A DNA stretch of 64,000 nt from Escallonia rubra (lineage: Eukaryota > Streptophyta > Magnoliopsida > Escalloniales > Escalloniaceae): NCBI GenBank assembly GCA_033065855.1, contig JAVXUO010003203.1, positions 123,071-187,070 on the forward strand, given 5' to 3'. Made by a program: the position numbers and the translations under genes. Each line of letters begins with the position of its first letter. Position 1 is the first letter of the stretch. The notes under the pieces were generated by a model that was not told the DNA's origin, ran no database searches, and worked only from the letters and a program-made list of their open reading frames with translations. Shown one piece after another: positions 1 to 12,100 of this stretch.

Positions 1-1338
1 GTGGCCAAAGGGTTTGCTCAGACGTATGGAGTTGACTACTCTGACACTTTCTCTCCTGTGGCCAAACTCACCTCGGTTCGTTTGTTCATCTCTTTAGCGG
101 CTTCCCAGAATTGGTCTTTACATCAGCTAGATATCAAGAATGCCTTTCTGCATGGTGACCTTGTGGAAGAGGTGTATATGGAGCAACCACCAGGTTTTGT
201 TGCTCAGGGGGAGTATGGCAAGGTATGTCATTTGAAGAAATCTTTGTATGGCTTGAAGCAAAGTCCTCGTGCTTGGTTTGGAAAATTCAGTGAGGTAGCT
301 CAGGAGTTTGGGTTACAGAAGAGCAAGTGTGACCATTCAGTCTTCTACAGAAAGTCCAATGCTGGGGTTATCCTACTTGTTTATGTTGATGATATTGTCA
401 TTACAGGAGATGATTGTACAGGAATCACTTCTCTCAAGAAATTTCTACAGACCAAGTTTCATACCAAAGACTTGGGTCAGTTAAAATACTTCTTGGGAAT
501 AGAAGTGACTAGAAGCAAGAAGGGAATCTTTCTATCTCAAAGGAAGTATGTTCTAGACCTGCTTGTAGAAACTGGAAAGGCAGGAGCCAAGCCGTGCAAC
601 ACACCAATGAATCCTAGTGTTCATCTTACAAAGGATGACGGTGACCGCCTTGATGATCCAGAGAAGTATAGAAGATTGGTTGGGAAGTTAAATTATCTCA
701 TAGTGACTCGTCCAGACATTGCCTATGCAGTTAGCACTGTTAGTCAATTTATGTCTGAGCCCACTGTTAAACATTGGGCAGCTTTGGAACAGATTCTGTG
801 CTACTTAAAGGGAGCTCCAGGCTTGGGCTTGCTATATAGCAACCATGGACACTCTTACATTGAGTGCTTTTCAGACGCTGATTGGGCTGGATCAAAACTT
901 GATAGAAAGTCCACTACAGGCTACTGTGTTTTTGTTGGTGGGAATCTAGTCTCTTGGAAAAGTAAGAAACAAAGTGTTGTCTCGCGGTCTAGTGCAGAAT
1001 CAGAGTATAGAGCTATGGCTCAATCCACTTGTGAGGTTATGTGGATTTGTCACCTATTAGAAGAAATCAGTTTGAAGCCTCCCTTACCAGCAAAACTTTG
1101 GTGTGATAACCAAGCTGCTCGTCACATAGCCTCAAATCCTGTTTACCATGAGAGGACTAAACATATTGAGGTAGATTGTCACTTCATTCGAGAGAAGATT
1201 CAGGAGAATTTGATCTCAACCAGTTACGTGAAGACAGGCGAGCAGTTGGGGGATATTCTCACAAAGTCCTTAAATGGGACTCGGGTTGAGTATCTTTGTA
1301 ACAAGCTGGGCATGATCAATATCTATGCTCCAGCTTGA
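1..1338 (+). CDS. Ty1/copia pol, 3' part (reverse transcriptase and RNase H)
   Basis: This open frame of 445 codons has no internal stop and is cut by the left edge, so the first base is not a true start. Residues 1-240 are a copia-type reverse transcriptase (RVT_2 family), with FSPVAK, DIKNAFLHG, SLYGLKQSPRAW and the catalytic YVDD followed by IVITGDD near residue 128. Residues about 285-420 are RNase H, with SDADWAG, SSAESEYRA, DNQAA and the end motif GEQLGDILTKSL. A stop at 1336-1338 is followed at once by a polypurine tract and an LTR, the normal order at a copia 3' end. Gag, protease and integrase would lie left of the window. It is the only retroelement frame here that looks intact. It sits in a decayed chromovirus downstream of CNGC exon 7. 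Confidence 0.95.
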   Translation: MAKGFAQTYGVDYSDTFSPVAKLTSVRLFISLAASQNWSLHQLDIKNAFLHGDLVEEVYMEQPPGFVAQGEYGKVCHLKKSLYGLKQSPRAWFGKFSEVAQEFGLQKSKCDHSVFYRKSNAGVILLVYVDDIVITGDDCTGITSLKKFLQTKFHTKDLGQLKYFLGIEVTRSKKGIFLSQRKYVLDLLVETGKAGAKPCNTPMNPSVHLTKDDGDRLDDPEKYRRLVGKLNYLIVTRPDIAYAVSTVSQFMSEPTVKHWAALEQILCYLKGAPGLGLLYSNHGHSYIECFSDADWAGSKLDRKSTTGYCVFVGGNLVSWKSKKQSVVSRSSAESEYRAMAQSTCEVMWICHLLEEISLKPPLPAKLWCDNQAARHIASNPVYHERTKHIEVDCHFIREKIQENLISTSYVKTGEQLGDILTKSLNGTRVEYLCNKLGMINIYAPA

Positions 1339-1345
1339 GGGGGAG
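1337..1345 (+). other. Copia polypurine tract
   Basis: The purine run GAGGGGGAG lies directly between the pol stop codon and the LTR start TGTTAATAAACAG. This is the position and composition expected for the plus-strand DNA primer of a Ty1/copia element. Confidence 0.8.
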
Positions 1346-1523
1346 TGTTAATAAACAGCCTGTATAGTTGACTTACCAAGTATAGAATGCTAATTTGTAG
1401 GCAACTAATTTCTAGGGATTCTTGTCTATTTCCTAGTATAGATCATGTAACCTGTATAAATTGTCTTCTATTCAGATCAATGAGATAGTGAATATGAGCA
1501 TATTTGCTCTCTGAATTATTTCA
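1346..1523 (+). repeat. Ty1/copia 3' LTR
   Basis: This 178-bp LTR begins TGTTAATAAACAG right after the polypurine tract and ends ATTTCA. It contains a TATA-like CCTGTATAAATTG near 1451. The right boundary is fixed by the next sequence, which translates directly as chromovirus integrase (SPKFYGPYHV), so copia integrated into that older element. The matching 5' LTR is outside the window, so the target-site duplication cannot be checked. Confidence 0.75.
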
Positions 1524-1879
1524 TCTCCCAAGTTTTATGGGCCATATCATGTACCGCAGAGAATTGGAAAGGTAGCTTACAGACTTCAGTTACCCAACAC
1601 CACCACAATCCATCAGGCATCATGTATTTCATGTTTCTTTGCTTAATAAGAAGGTAAGACAGCAATAATTTGCCTCCACTGTGTTACCCTACGTGGGAAC
1701 TGAGGGACAATTTATCATAAAGAGTGATTAAACGCAATAGCCATTGTGTGTCCCAAGTTCTAGTTAAATGATCCAATGCTAAACAAGGTGAGGACGCACG
1801 GGAGGACTGGGACATGATCAAGGCTAGGTTCCCGAATTTTTGACCCTTGGGGACAAGGGTCAACTGATGAGGAGGGGAA
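1524..1879 (+). pseudogene. Ty3/gypsy chromovirus integrase C-terminus and chromodomain relic
   Basis: Conceptual translation starts SPKFYGPYHV and continues to RLQLPN, the GPY/F module of chromovirus integrases. After one frameshift near 1628 it reads FHVSLLNKK. Further along, KRNSHCVSQVLVK, a stop where the family has tryptophan, and EDWDMIKARFPNF match a chromodomain. A purine tract (GGAGGGGA) at 1871-1878 lies just before the next LTR. At least one frameshift and several stops make it a dead fragment. Only the last part of pol is present because copia inserted in the integrase; the upstream part should lie left of the window. Confidence 0.8.
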
Positions 1880-2610
1880 TGTCACGACCTCAGCTCGTGC
1901 AAAGGACGAGCAGAGACCAACGATGAATCAGGACTTAGGGCAAGGTGGAGAGAGGACAGGGGAGGGCCCAGCTCACCTCCCACATCAACACAGGAATCCC
2001 TGAAGGTTCTAATTAGGAAGCTAGTTGAAGGATTAACGGCCAACAAGGGGTAATTAAAGCTGGTTTCGCGCCAGGCAGGGAACGATGCCATTTTGGCCAT
2101 TCTAATTCAAGTAGTTTGAAATAGTTTTAGCGACTTTTTTGTGTATTTTTCAGTTTACCGCAAAGACGTAGTGTATTTGAACTTCAGTTGTAACTAACCC
2201 TTAAAAGGGGCAAACCATGCCAGAGATGATCATGTGAAATATAATATGCAAATTCTCCCCTTCTCTCTATAATTGTTCTCTCTCTCTCTCTCGCACTCTC
2301 TTTATCTCGATCCTCCGGAACCACAAGAATCCTTAGTGAGAATGGGATTCTAACAGATCCAGCTTGGTTATTGATAGAGAGAATAAATCTGTCATTTCTG
2401 GTTCTATAACCGATATAGGACCTAATGGAGCCTTGATGCATATAGATACAAATGGTCCAAGGGGAGCAAGGGGGCTGTTCGCCCATTAAAGCAGCTCCCT
2501 CCCTCCCCTCCTCCCCTCCCTCCCTCTCAATTTTCCCAATTTCTGGCGATTCCATAACTGAGACCTCAATACCGCCATCGTCAATAGCATCTCTTCACTG
2601 ATACGCTACA
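1880..2610 (+). repeat. Probable chromovirus 3' LTR
   Basis: The sequence starts TGTCACGACC directly after the purine tract, a common start for plant chromovirus LTRs. It contains a (TC)n run near 2277-2297 and purine/pyrimidine-rich tracts near 2490-2530. The right end is a guess: a TACA at 2610 is the best CA terminus before sequence I assign to the CNGC intron. No partner LTR is present to confirm either boundary. Confidence 0.4.
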
Positions 2611-2878
2611 GACCTCCACATCATAACTGAGCCATTGCGCCACACCTCACCCATGTGCTCTGGAAGCATAAGCTGTTGGCTAATGTATATCATACCTTTA
2701 GCCATTAGAGAGTGGTCCCAAAATGTATATCATACCTCTACATTCAAGACTTCATTATGCAAAATCTTCTTGTCAGATGTCAATAATATACTGACAAGGC
2801 CATCTTTTCTCCCAAGTATTGAAAAAAAAAAAACTAGCAAATCTGCAAAGTAATGATACAAAAAAAATAAGTGGATAC

Positions 2879-3139
2879 CTGAAACCCCCAAAATAATGAA
2901 TATGTATATCTTGTGACTAGACTGCGTTCTATGGTGAGATTGACAGCATGCGCATAGATTCCATAAGAAAAGCCATCTTGACCAAAACAAGCAGTCGCAT
3001 TTTCATTTTTCTTCCAGTCAACCCATGCTGAATCTGATGTGAAATTTCTGAAGTCATCTCCATGTCCGCAGTCTATGAATCTCTTACAATTGTTCATTCC
3101 CGAGTCATGACAAGCATCTCGCAGACATTGATTTACCCT
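2879..3139 (-). CDS. CNGC20: CNGC exon 7 (S5-pore loop)
   Basis: Acceptor CTGCTTAG ends at 3140 and donor GTATCC starts at 2878. The 87 codons start RVNQCLRDACHDSG, carry the cysteine loop CKRFIDCGHGDD and NATACFGQDGFSYGIY, and end RYTYSLFWGFQ. This is immediately before the pore helix and selectivity filter, which should be on the next exon. That exon is not found between 1 and 2878. Confidence 0.93.
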
Positions 3140-6100
3140 CTAAGCAGAATAGGTGGAAAATGCAAAGTCAATATACAATACCATGTAGAATAAGTGAAAT
3201 ATAATTTAAATTATCATTCAAATGAAAAGTAATTAAGATATGCAACACTAAAGGCGAAGACGTGTAACATTCCCATGCTTGAGTAGGCAGACGAAAAAGA
3301 AAGCCAAGTATACTACCTCTGGCGAAGACGTGTAACATTCATGTGAAATATTAAATCTTTTGATGATTAATATGGACTGGTTTAGGAGGATGACTCTCAT
3401 GATGGTTGCCGGCAGCATTGATGAATAATGGGCCATATTCGACAGTGATTTAGTAATGGCACGCGGTGGGCGGCAAGTGAGGGATACAATGAAGGAAGTG
3501 GTGCTTAAGAAAAAAGATAATTGATGAGGAGAATGTGGAGACGGGTTCCACATACATGTTCACGACTACTGATCTCGTCATCCTACTAATTATGAAATGA
3601 AGGACCAGACGACGACTTTGGGGAAGAAGAATACTGCATATAAGGGAGGGGCATATTATGAAACTTGGGGGTGCAGAATTAGTCAAATAGGGTGTGGTTA
3701 TTTTACACTGACCACAAAATCCTCTATAAATAAGTATATGCTATTCTTGGTAACCAAGTAAAAGAAAAAAAAAATTGCAGAATAAGACTAGGACGAAAGT
3801 AATGGAAACTTCTCAGCAGATTTAAGAATTTAATTGACTTCCACCGACCTGTAACCCAAATAGATACCAGCACGACCCAACTATGTGGCCACATAACACA
3901 AAACTGAGAAGATTTATAACAAAATTTTCCCATGCTGACTCAAATATGAAGCCACTTGAAGACTGGCCAGCAACCAAAGGTAGAAACCTGCACAACCTGG
4001 GAATGTACTGAAGTAGAATAGCTGTTCGCAAAAGATTCTTTGCGTAATTTGCCCCGGATTCTACCATGAACTTTGGCAGCACCACTAATATAATAATCTA
4101 CACAATTGACAAAAATGATTTGTAAGAAGGCTAGAGATGGACATTTTGCATGGATAATTCAAGGAAACCAATAGATCGAGTAGAATTGTTATAATGTTAG
4201 CACAAAATTTAGCATTCTGGCATAAGGAAAAGTTATGCAACTGTGAAAAATATGTACAGGTGTTTGTCTTCTACACCCTGGTGGGATCCGAATAAAGCTG
4301 CACAGCACCATGTATAGATGTAAGATCTTTCGCAGCAAAGAGTTATATAACTGGGATATTTATATCAAGGTTACTCGCCTTAAAGTTCAGCCAACATGTA
4401 AATTTCAGACAAATAAAAAATGGGCAATCTTTTCAGTTTTGAGTATCACAAGTTCGAGAGTTCTGCAATGAGTGACAGAAAGTTGCAGTTCTAGGGACGA
4501 TGGGAAGGGCAGGCCGTTCTGCAAGTGAAGGAAACAGGGTCACATAAAGCTAATATGTCCTCTACAGGATAAAAGGATGATGGTGGCTGTAAGGAATTAG
4601 GTGAATCCGGTGCAGCACTGGAAAAGAAAATTCTGGTAGTTCTGGGTATGCTCTAAGAATTTGTAGAGGTGAAACTTCTTCTCAAGATTGGGTTTGTGTT
4701 TGGGTATTTTATGTCATGTCTGGCCAAAGTACATATGTAAGCTTGCAAGAAAAGCATCGAAATCCCTTTTCTTCTTTCCAGATTCCACTAGCTACTGCTG
4801 AACAGCAACGAGCAAGGGGAAGGGCAGTCCATAATCCCCTAAGTTGTACAAAAGAGTTCCCACCATACGATGTGATGCTGTAAACAATGTTGCTAGCCCA
4901 TCGTGGCTACGCACATTTGACCACATTCGGGACCCAATTTTCAAGACACACTAGAAAATATTCAATGGTCAAACTTGAACGTTATCAACCTGGTCAACCC
5001 GGAGCGCACACTCTAGGTCACATGAGTCATAAAAAGTTTGATGCTCCTTCATTGGAAAGCAAGTCTCCCCCCTCCTCACCCCTCCCCCAAGGGGTTTGGC
5101 CAGTCCCTCCCCACCCTTTGAGGTCATCCGAGGCCTTCCCCTTCGGGAGTTGGCCAAGAGCTTCCCCTTGGGGTCGGCCCTCCCTTACCCTCAGGGGTTT
5201 CTCTCCTCCCTATCTTTGGGGGTCTTCTTTGCCTCCCTCAAACGGGATCCTTCCTTTGGTTCCCTCTTGTCTCACCCACTCTCCATACCTTGACCTCCTT
5301 TTGCAACACTTGTGCATTTTGACATCCTCCATTCATGGGTGACCCCTCCTGGGCTACTTGGGCATCCCATGGGTACCCCCATTCTTGGCCTCACCTCCTT
5401 GGGTAGTCCCACCAACTGCAAATGAGTATTTTTAAATGCAGCCAATCCTAGGCCCTTGAGGGCTCCATACCCAATGGAAAGATTCGCCGTGACTCTGTGC
5501 TGCGATACCCACCTGTTGTCTCCACGCTACGTGCCACTGTCACTAGTCACGACATCCATCAGCCGTGCACATCTCCATGTTTTGTGCCCCCGACACAACA
5601 CCCATCCGCCGCGCCTATGTTGTGTGCCCCCTGCACAACAACCCCTGCACACCAAACTTCTATCACGCCACGCCTTTTCCACAGACGTGCCCCCGGCACA
5701 CCATCCTACTACAACGACCCCCACATTCATCCATGCGCACGTGCTTCGACCCGCTATCCGAAGTGCATAGCATCGTTTTGGGTGGCCAACTCCTCCGGGA
5801 CACTACCTCACAAGTGTTCCTCTTCAGCCACGTAGGCGACTCCTATGTCACATTACCTCCGCCAGTCTGGAAGGCGATTCCTTCAAGTCACTACCTCAGT
5901 GCACTCTGAGTGCTTCTGCACAAAAACTTATGGTCGGATAGGCAACTACCCTGAGAAATCATCTCCGCCAGGGAGCTCTAAGTTTCTTGGCACGATGACT
6001 CCTCTTCTGCCAAGTAAGAAACTCCTCCAGGACACCACCTCCCACAAGGTAGGAGACTCCAATAGGACACTACCTAGGCAGGCTCTAAGTTGCTCCGACA

Positions 6101-9100
6101 CAAGGACTCACCACAAGATGGGCAACTCTTCCCGGACACTATCTCTTCCAAGTTGACTGCGTAATTAGACTACCTTATCTACACTGGGGCTCTTCATTAG
6201 CACCTCTAAGGATCATGACCAATGGGTCACTCCATGATGAGAGTATGTCTTTAGAGGGCATTGTGCTAGACTTCTTAGCTGTCGAGCATCGAGCCTTCCC
6301 ACCACTACCAAGTTCTATGCGTCTCTCGATGTCTTCGTAGGACTTAGCAAGGGTACTGGACAGGTGAGAAAAGTTCAAGGGGCAACCGAATAAGTACGGC
6401 GGTTCGAAGGTACAGTGGAACACCGGCACATCACCAGGCCTCCGCGAGGTGGAACCTCCATGTGTCACTTGGTTACAAGCTATCCTTAGCTCCCCATAAG
6501 TAGTGGACTTGAGAAATAAATCAAGAGAATAATTCACTTCATTTCGTACGTTTTGTTTCTCACTTAATAACTTCAGAGCAAGATAATTCTAGAGAGGGAA
6601 GGACATAAGCATTGGACCCTGAGTTTGGACTTTTACATTAGACCTTTGCATTAGACTTCGACTGTCGCTTCCGTACTCGCTCCATGCCAATGCCCTCGCA
6701 GCACTACCCCACCACAGGCTCTGTTTAGGTTGCGCCTGTGTCCTTGCTCTACCCCAGTCTCACACTAGGCAATTGATTCAGACTATAATCCTTGTAAAAC
6801 TTAAGTACAGTACGAATCCACTTCCTTGGCATCATTTTTTGTGACTTTGCTGGCGAGGTGAGCATCGTAGCATAGTTCATCCCCTATCTAACACACTCAG
6901 TTTTACATGCCTCAGCATATGACTAATGGTAGGATTGAAAGCAAAGGCCTTAACCCCATCATCCAAGAGGAGCAGCACCTCGAGAACCAAGAGAAGACCA
7001 ATTGCCATCCGGCTCTAGGCTTCCCCGAAGATAGACACTCCTACCATGACTGACCTCAAGGACTCTCAAGCCTCCCTCATGGTCATGACCACGGAAATGC
7101 AGAAATTCATTCAGGCCCTTACCTCTCAGTATTACGCATCTGACAAATTCATTTCCCTTTTCTCGATGTTTGCCCCAGTCTTGTGTTGGCCCCTCCAACC
7201 TAAGTTCTGCTTCTGAGGCCAGGGTTGAATCTGGACACCACTCACGTCCCAGTGTCGCGACCACCTCTAGTCCTATAAACATCCTGTGTATTTGTCATGG
7301 ACTTGGAGCATGATTATGAAGCTACGAGGTAACTTGCAAAACCTTATTACATATCAGGTAGGCGATGGTAAAAGCACATGGCTTTGGCTTGATAACTGGA
7401 TGGAGGCGGGCTCTCTAGTTACTGAATATGGCCAAAGGGATTGCCCGTGACTTAGGGTTAGCTATTAAGAGTAGAGTGACTGATATCATTCATGAAGATG
7501 CTTGGAGGCTACCTTGTGCAAGATTTCAAGCTCCAAGGAACTGGCATAACGCAATGAGGAACAAGGCCAAACCAAATACAGGAAAACAGGATGTGATTGT
7601 CTGGAATTTGCATCCTCAGGGCAGTCCCTTGGTGGTTTAGTGGAAACATACCAAAATGCTCTATGATCTTGTGGATGCTAATTAGAGTAAGGTTGAGAAC
7701 AAGAAACAAGTTGAAAGCTTGGAACTAGATCCGAGATAATGAATGTACTCTGTGGAAATCATCCAGAAACTGAAGACCATCTTTTCCTTGGATGCTCTTA
7801 TACCAAAGAATCTGGAACAAGGTCTTGGAAAAAACTGCAGATGGATATACCCTTGCTTTCCTGGAATCAGTCCTTCCAGTATGCAATTTATCAATTTAGA
7901 GGTAAAAGTTTTGTTCACAACCTATTCGAACCACACCCCTTGGGCCCGCTAAGGGACCCGTATTGCATGACACGTCACCCGCTTGTCAGTCAAAATTGCT
8001 CAACATCGTTAGTCGGTCAAAGCGCTCCGTGCCTCAAGCATCCAGACGGCAGTCGAAAGTGCAGTTCCCCCCCGAGGGGTCAGCCACCCCCCTGAGAAGG
8101 GGGTCGGCCACCCTCTTTAAGGGGGGTCGGCCACCCTCCTTGTGAGCGGTCGGCCACCCTCCTTGGAGAGGGGGAGGGGGGGGGCGGGGGGGGGATCGGC
8201 CACCCTTGTCCTTGGGGGACGAAACCTGCTCTACACTGCTGACTTCTCACTCAACAACGCTCACCCACCATCATCAGTAACGCGACGCCCACACATCATC
8301 GTCGCAACAACCGTCATGCACGGGACACGCATCCTCATCTACGTATCATTCTGCAACGCTCGTCGCCGCTCCGGCCCTCGCGGCGGGATGGGCTCACAAC
8401 CCTAAAAGCCCTCGCCGGCACAATCAGCCGGGGGCTCACAATCCTAAAGCCCTCGCCGGCACAATCAGCCAGGGGCTCCGACCCTCGCCAGCACAATCAA
8501 CCGACGGGCTCCGGCCCTCGCGGCGAGACAGGCTCACAACCCTAAAGCCCTCGTCGGCACAATCAGCCGGGGGCTCCGGCCCTCGCCAGCACAATCAACC
8601 GACGGGCTTTGGCCTCGCGGCGAGACGGGCTCACAACCCTAAAGCCCTCGCCGGCACAATCAGCCGAGGGCTCCGGCCCTCGCCAACACAATCAACCGAC
8701 GAGCTCCGGCCCTCGCGGCGGGACAGGCTCACAACCCTAAAGCCCTCACCGGCACAATCAACCGGGGGCTTCGACCCTCGCAGCGGACTCTAAGCACTAA
8801 GCTGCAAGCATGTCCACTCATGTTACCGTTGATCGTCGACACTGCCAGGGCAATGACCCACGGGTCACTCCAGGACAGGAGCAGGTCCTTAGAGGGCATC
8901 GCGCCTAGTTCGCCTGGCAGTTGGCTACAGGGGCAACCCTCGCCGCTGTCAGGATCTCTGCGCGTCTCTTGACGCACCTCGTGGGATTCAGTAAGGGCTT
9001 GGACTGGAGGCTGGGGCAACGGGCTACTCTGATCATGCTACCGCGGCGTGGTCAGTCTCCTCAGACAGGCAAAAGGATGCTACAAGGGCAGGGCAGCACG

Positions 9101-12100
9101 AACTCGGGGACTGACAGTCCAACGGAGAATCGGTACTTTGGACCCCCTGGTGACGTGTCACTACCAGGGGACGACACGTGTCGGCTAATGACACATGCAC
9201 ACTTTTCCCTATAAATAGTGGACTTTGGAGCTCATTCAAGGGACTTCTCTCTCATTTGACATTTTCACTTTCTCTCTCTAAAACTCATTCTCTCTGGATT
9301 TCTAGTGAGAGAAAGATATTTGGACTCCTGTCATCGGACCTTTGACGCTGCACCCTTGACTCGTAGTGTCGACCGCCGGCCCTGTTCGTCGTTGCCCTGC
9401 CTGCGCGGCGCTGCCAGCCCTCGCGACCTGTCTGGGGAGCCTTGCTCTTAGCCCTTGTTCCATCCTTGTCTCCCACGTTGACTACTTGGAAGCTAACTCA
9501 GACTGCATCCTTTGTGACACCTCTACGTGGCAACGAACCCTCTTTCCTTGGCAACATTTGGCGACTCCGCTGGGGATTTGAGCATCGTGTTGCGGTCTGC
9601 TTCACCTAAGTGCCATGCCTGTACAACAAAAGGTTACAAGGGCCACCAGCCAGGGCCTTATCCATGCCGTACGAGAAGGAGACCGCTCGGGTGAACAAGA
9701 GGGGACTAGTGCTGTACGTCTCCAAGACCATCCCGCACCTGACGTGCAGGGTGCAGTCAATGCGGCCATCCAGCAGTTCACTCCCACTATAGCCAGCATA
9801 CAAGACTCACAAGCTTCTCTCATGGCCGCCATAATGGAAATGCAAAAATCTATACAGGCGATGGCGTCACAGCAAATTGTTCCACCGGTCCAGCCCGTAG
9901 GACCTGGGCCGTCCCCTGACGTCGCCCAAGCCCCAGTGTCACGACCACCGCCGCCTCTACCATCCAGACCCCTGGCGGTAGGACTCGCGACATCTTCCCC
10001 GCCCGTAGCTGACACACTGCATCCCGTGATGCCACCACATAGACTACAGCCGGATCTTGGGCCAGTATTGCAACAAGTCCCCCTACTGTTGCGCCTCAAC
10101 ATGTACTAGCTAGGAGCTCTTCCAAGACTCACGAATCCATTGCGATGGAGCCTAACCCCTACCCGACAGAGCAGCATCAAACGACCGGCCAAGTGGTGGA
10201 TATGTCTCCTCCGCCCACCCATGCCACCCTACACCTGCCCGCATCAACACCTGCCATGTATCGTCCATCCACTGCTCCTGCCCACCAAGTCGCACCGTCA
10301 GGGGACTCCGGGGCTCGCAGAGCACCAGCCAGCCATCAACCTTTAGTCGGCCAGGAAGAGCCGCCCTCCCACTATGTTTCCAAGGCCGACTTCGACGCAC
10401 TTCTTCACCGGCTGTCACAGCATTCTGCACCCGACTCATCAGACCGATTGACAGGCCACGCGCCGTATGCTAATGAGATAGCCATCATACCATATCCACT
10501 CAAGTACAAGCAACCCACTTTTGTGCTCTTTAACGGACGTGAAGGCAACGCCCGTGAGCACTTAACCAGATTCGCCGGTTCGTTGGAGCAATTTGGACCG
10601 GGCGATAGTTTGAAGCTGAGAGAGTTTCACAAGTCCCTCACAGGCTTGGCGTATACTTGGTACCATCAGATCCCTGCGGGGACGGTCCATTCATGGAATG
10701 AAATGGTCCAACTCTTTTTGGACAAATTCCACTATGAAGCTGAACGCGTCACCATAGTGGACATCGCCGGCATTCGCCAGGCCCCCGGCGAAGACTTGAC
10801 CAAATATGTGCACCGTTTTCATCTTAAGTGTCTCGAATGTACAGATTTCAGTAAAGATGAGACATTGGTGCCCATATGCATCAAGAGCATGAACGACGTC
10901 TACCGAGTGCACCTCGAGAACTTGCAGTTGAAATCATGGGGACACCTCAAGGAAACATCACGGCGTACTTACGAGACAGTCGGGCCTGTCAAACCATGGA
11001 GGCCTCGCCCGCAGAATGCACTGCTGGCCTCAGCAGACACATCCAGCACTCAGCGCAACAGCAACATCAGTAATTACACTGGCTTTAAGCGTCAGTTCCC
11101 AGATGGGGACCAACGCTCCAACAAACGGCGACAACAATAGACTCCGCCTGCCTTTCCATGTGATTTGAATACGGTGAAAGAGCTCTTGACAGAATGGGTT
11201 GTTAATGACAACAACTTCCAATTACCACCTGTGCGAATCCCCATCACAGACAAGGAAAGAACCAGGCCCAACTACTGCCCCTTCCACCAGGCCCTTGGCC
11301 ATCCTGTCAAGAACTGTAATGCGTTGCGAGCGATCTTTGCGAGGAAGGTCGCGTCAGGCGACCTACAGTTACGAAAGAACCACGATGTGCGGAAAGACCC
11401 GTACCCAAATCATGGCAACAACAACCGCGAGCATCAGGTGCTCATGGTTGCTACCGACCACATCGTCGCCCGTCCCCGAAGCTCCTGCGGAAGTCTCGCC
11501 TATGGTCACGACTTGTGTACCTCCTACCCCCCAGCCAGTGTCCTCGGCTGGCCAAATGACGAAGATCAAAGGCTTCTCTGATGAAATGGGGTTTTCACCC
11601 TCGGCGCGGACTTATCTCTCAGACTGCTTGATCGAGGTCACCACAGGCCTCGGGCCCGAGTGCTTCGCCACCCAGACCGAGCTCAGACATATCCCTTCCA
11701 CCGCATTCATTTTTCGGACGAGGACTCACCACCAATTGAGCACCATAACCGGCCGCTATACCTTAAGTGCACTGTTAACGGCACCGGCTTCCGCCGCGCC
11801 TTGGTAGATTGTGGCGCCTCGATCAACATCATCCCTCTCGTCACTTTGCAGCAGGCCGGTATACCATTAAGGAGGATCATCCATGACCCCATCAAAATTT
11901 TTGGCTTCGAGCAGGGCCCCCAGTCCACTCTTGGCCACATCACTGTCGACTTCATGGTCGGAACTGTCCGTCGTGACACCACTTTTCATGTGATAGACAG
12001 CGAGTCTTCCTTCCACCTCCTACTTGGGCGACCTTGGATTCATATCAAGAAGGTTGTTCCCTCGACGTACCACCAGTGTGTGAAACTGGTGGCCGGTCCT

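Larger units (their letters stand above)
7912..9556 (+). repeat. 5' LTR of element B
   Basis: 1,645 bp, starting TGTTCACAACCTATTCG and ending CCTTGGCAACA. It pairs with 20995-22989. It holds a short minisatellite of GTCGGCCACCC units (about 8085-8215), a 98-bp tandem array (8386-8780), and a TATA box near 9210. Confidence 0.9.

Noticed and set aside
4887-6537. Several ORFs of 60-151 codons on both strands
   Set aside because: They lie in LTR A and include its tandem repeats; the same repeats are non-coding in LTR C.
8386-8780. Regularly spaced repeats that could suggest a CRISPR-like array
   Set aside because: Units are contiguous tandem copies without unique spacers, in an LTR of a plant retrotransposon.
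8729-9239. ORFs of 68-97 codons repeated almost identically at 22161-22671
   Set aside because: Both sets lie in the two LTRs of element B. Their similarity comes from LTR duplication, and both strands are open because the DNA is GC-rich.
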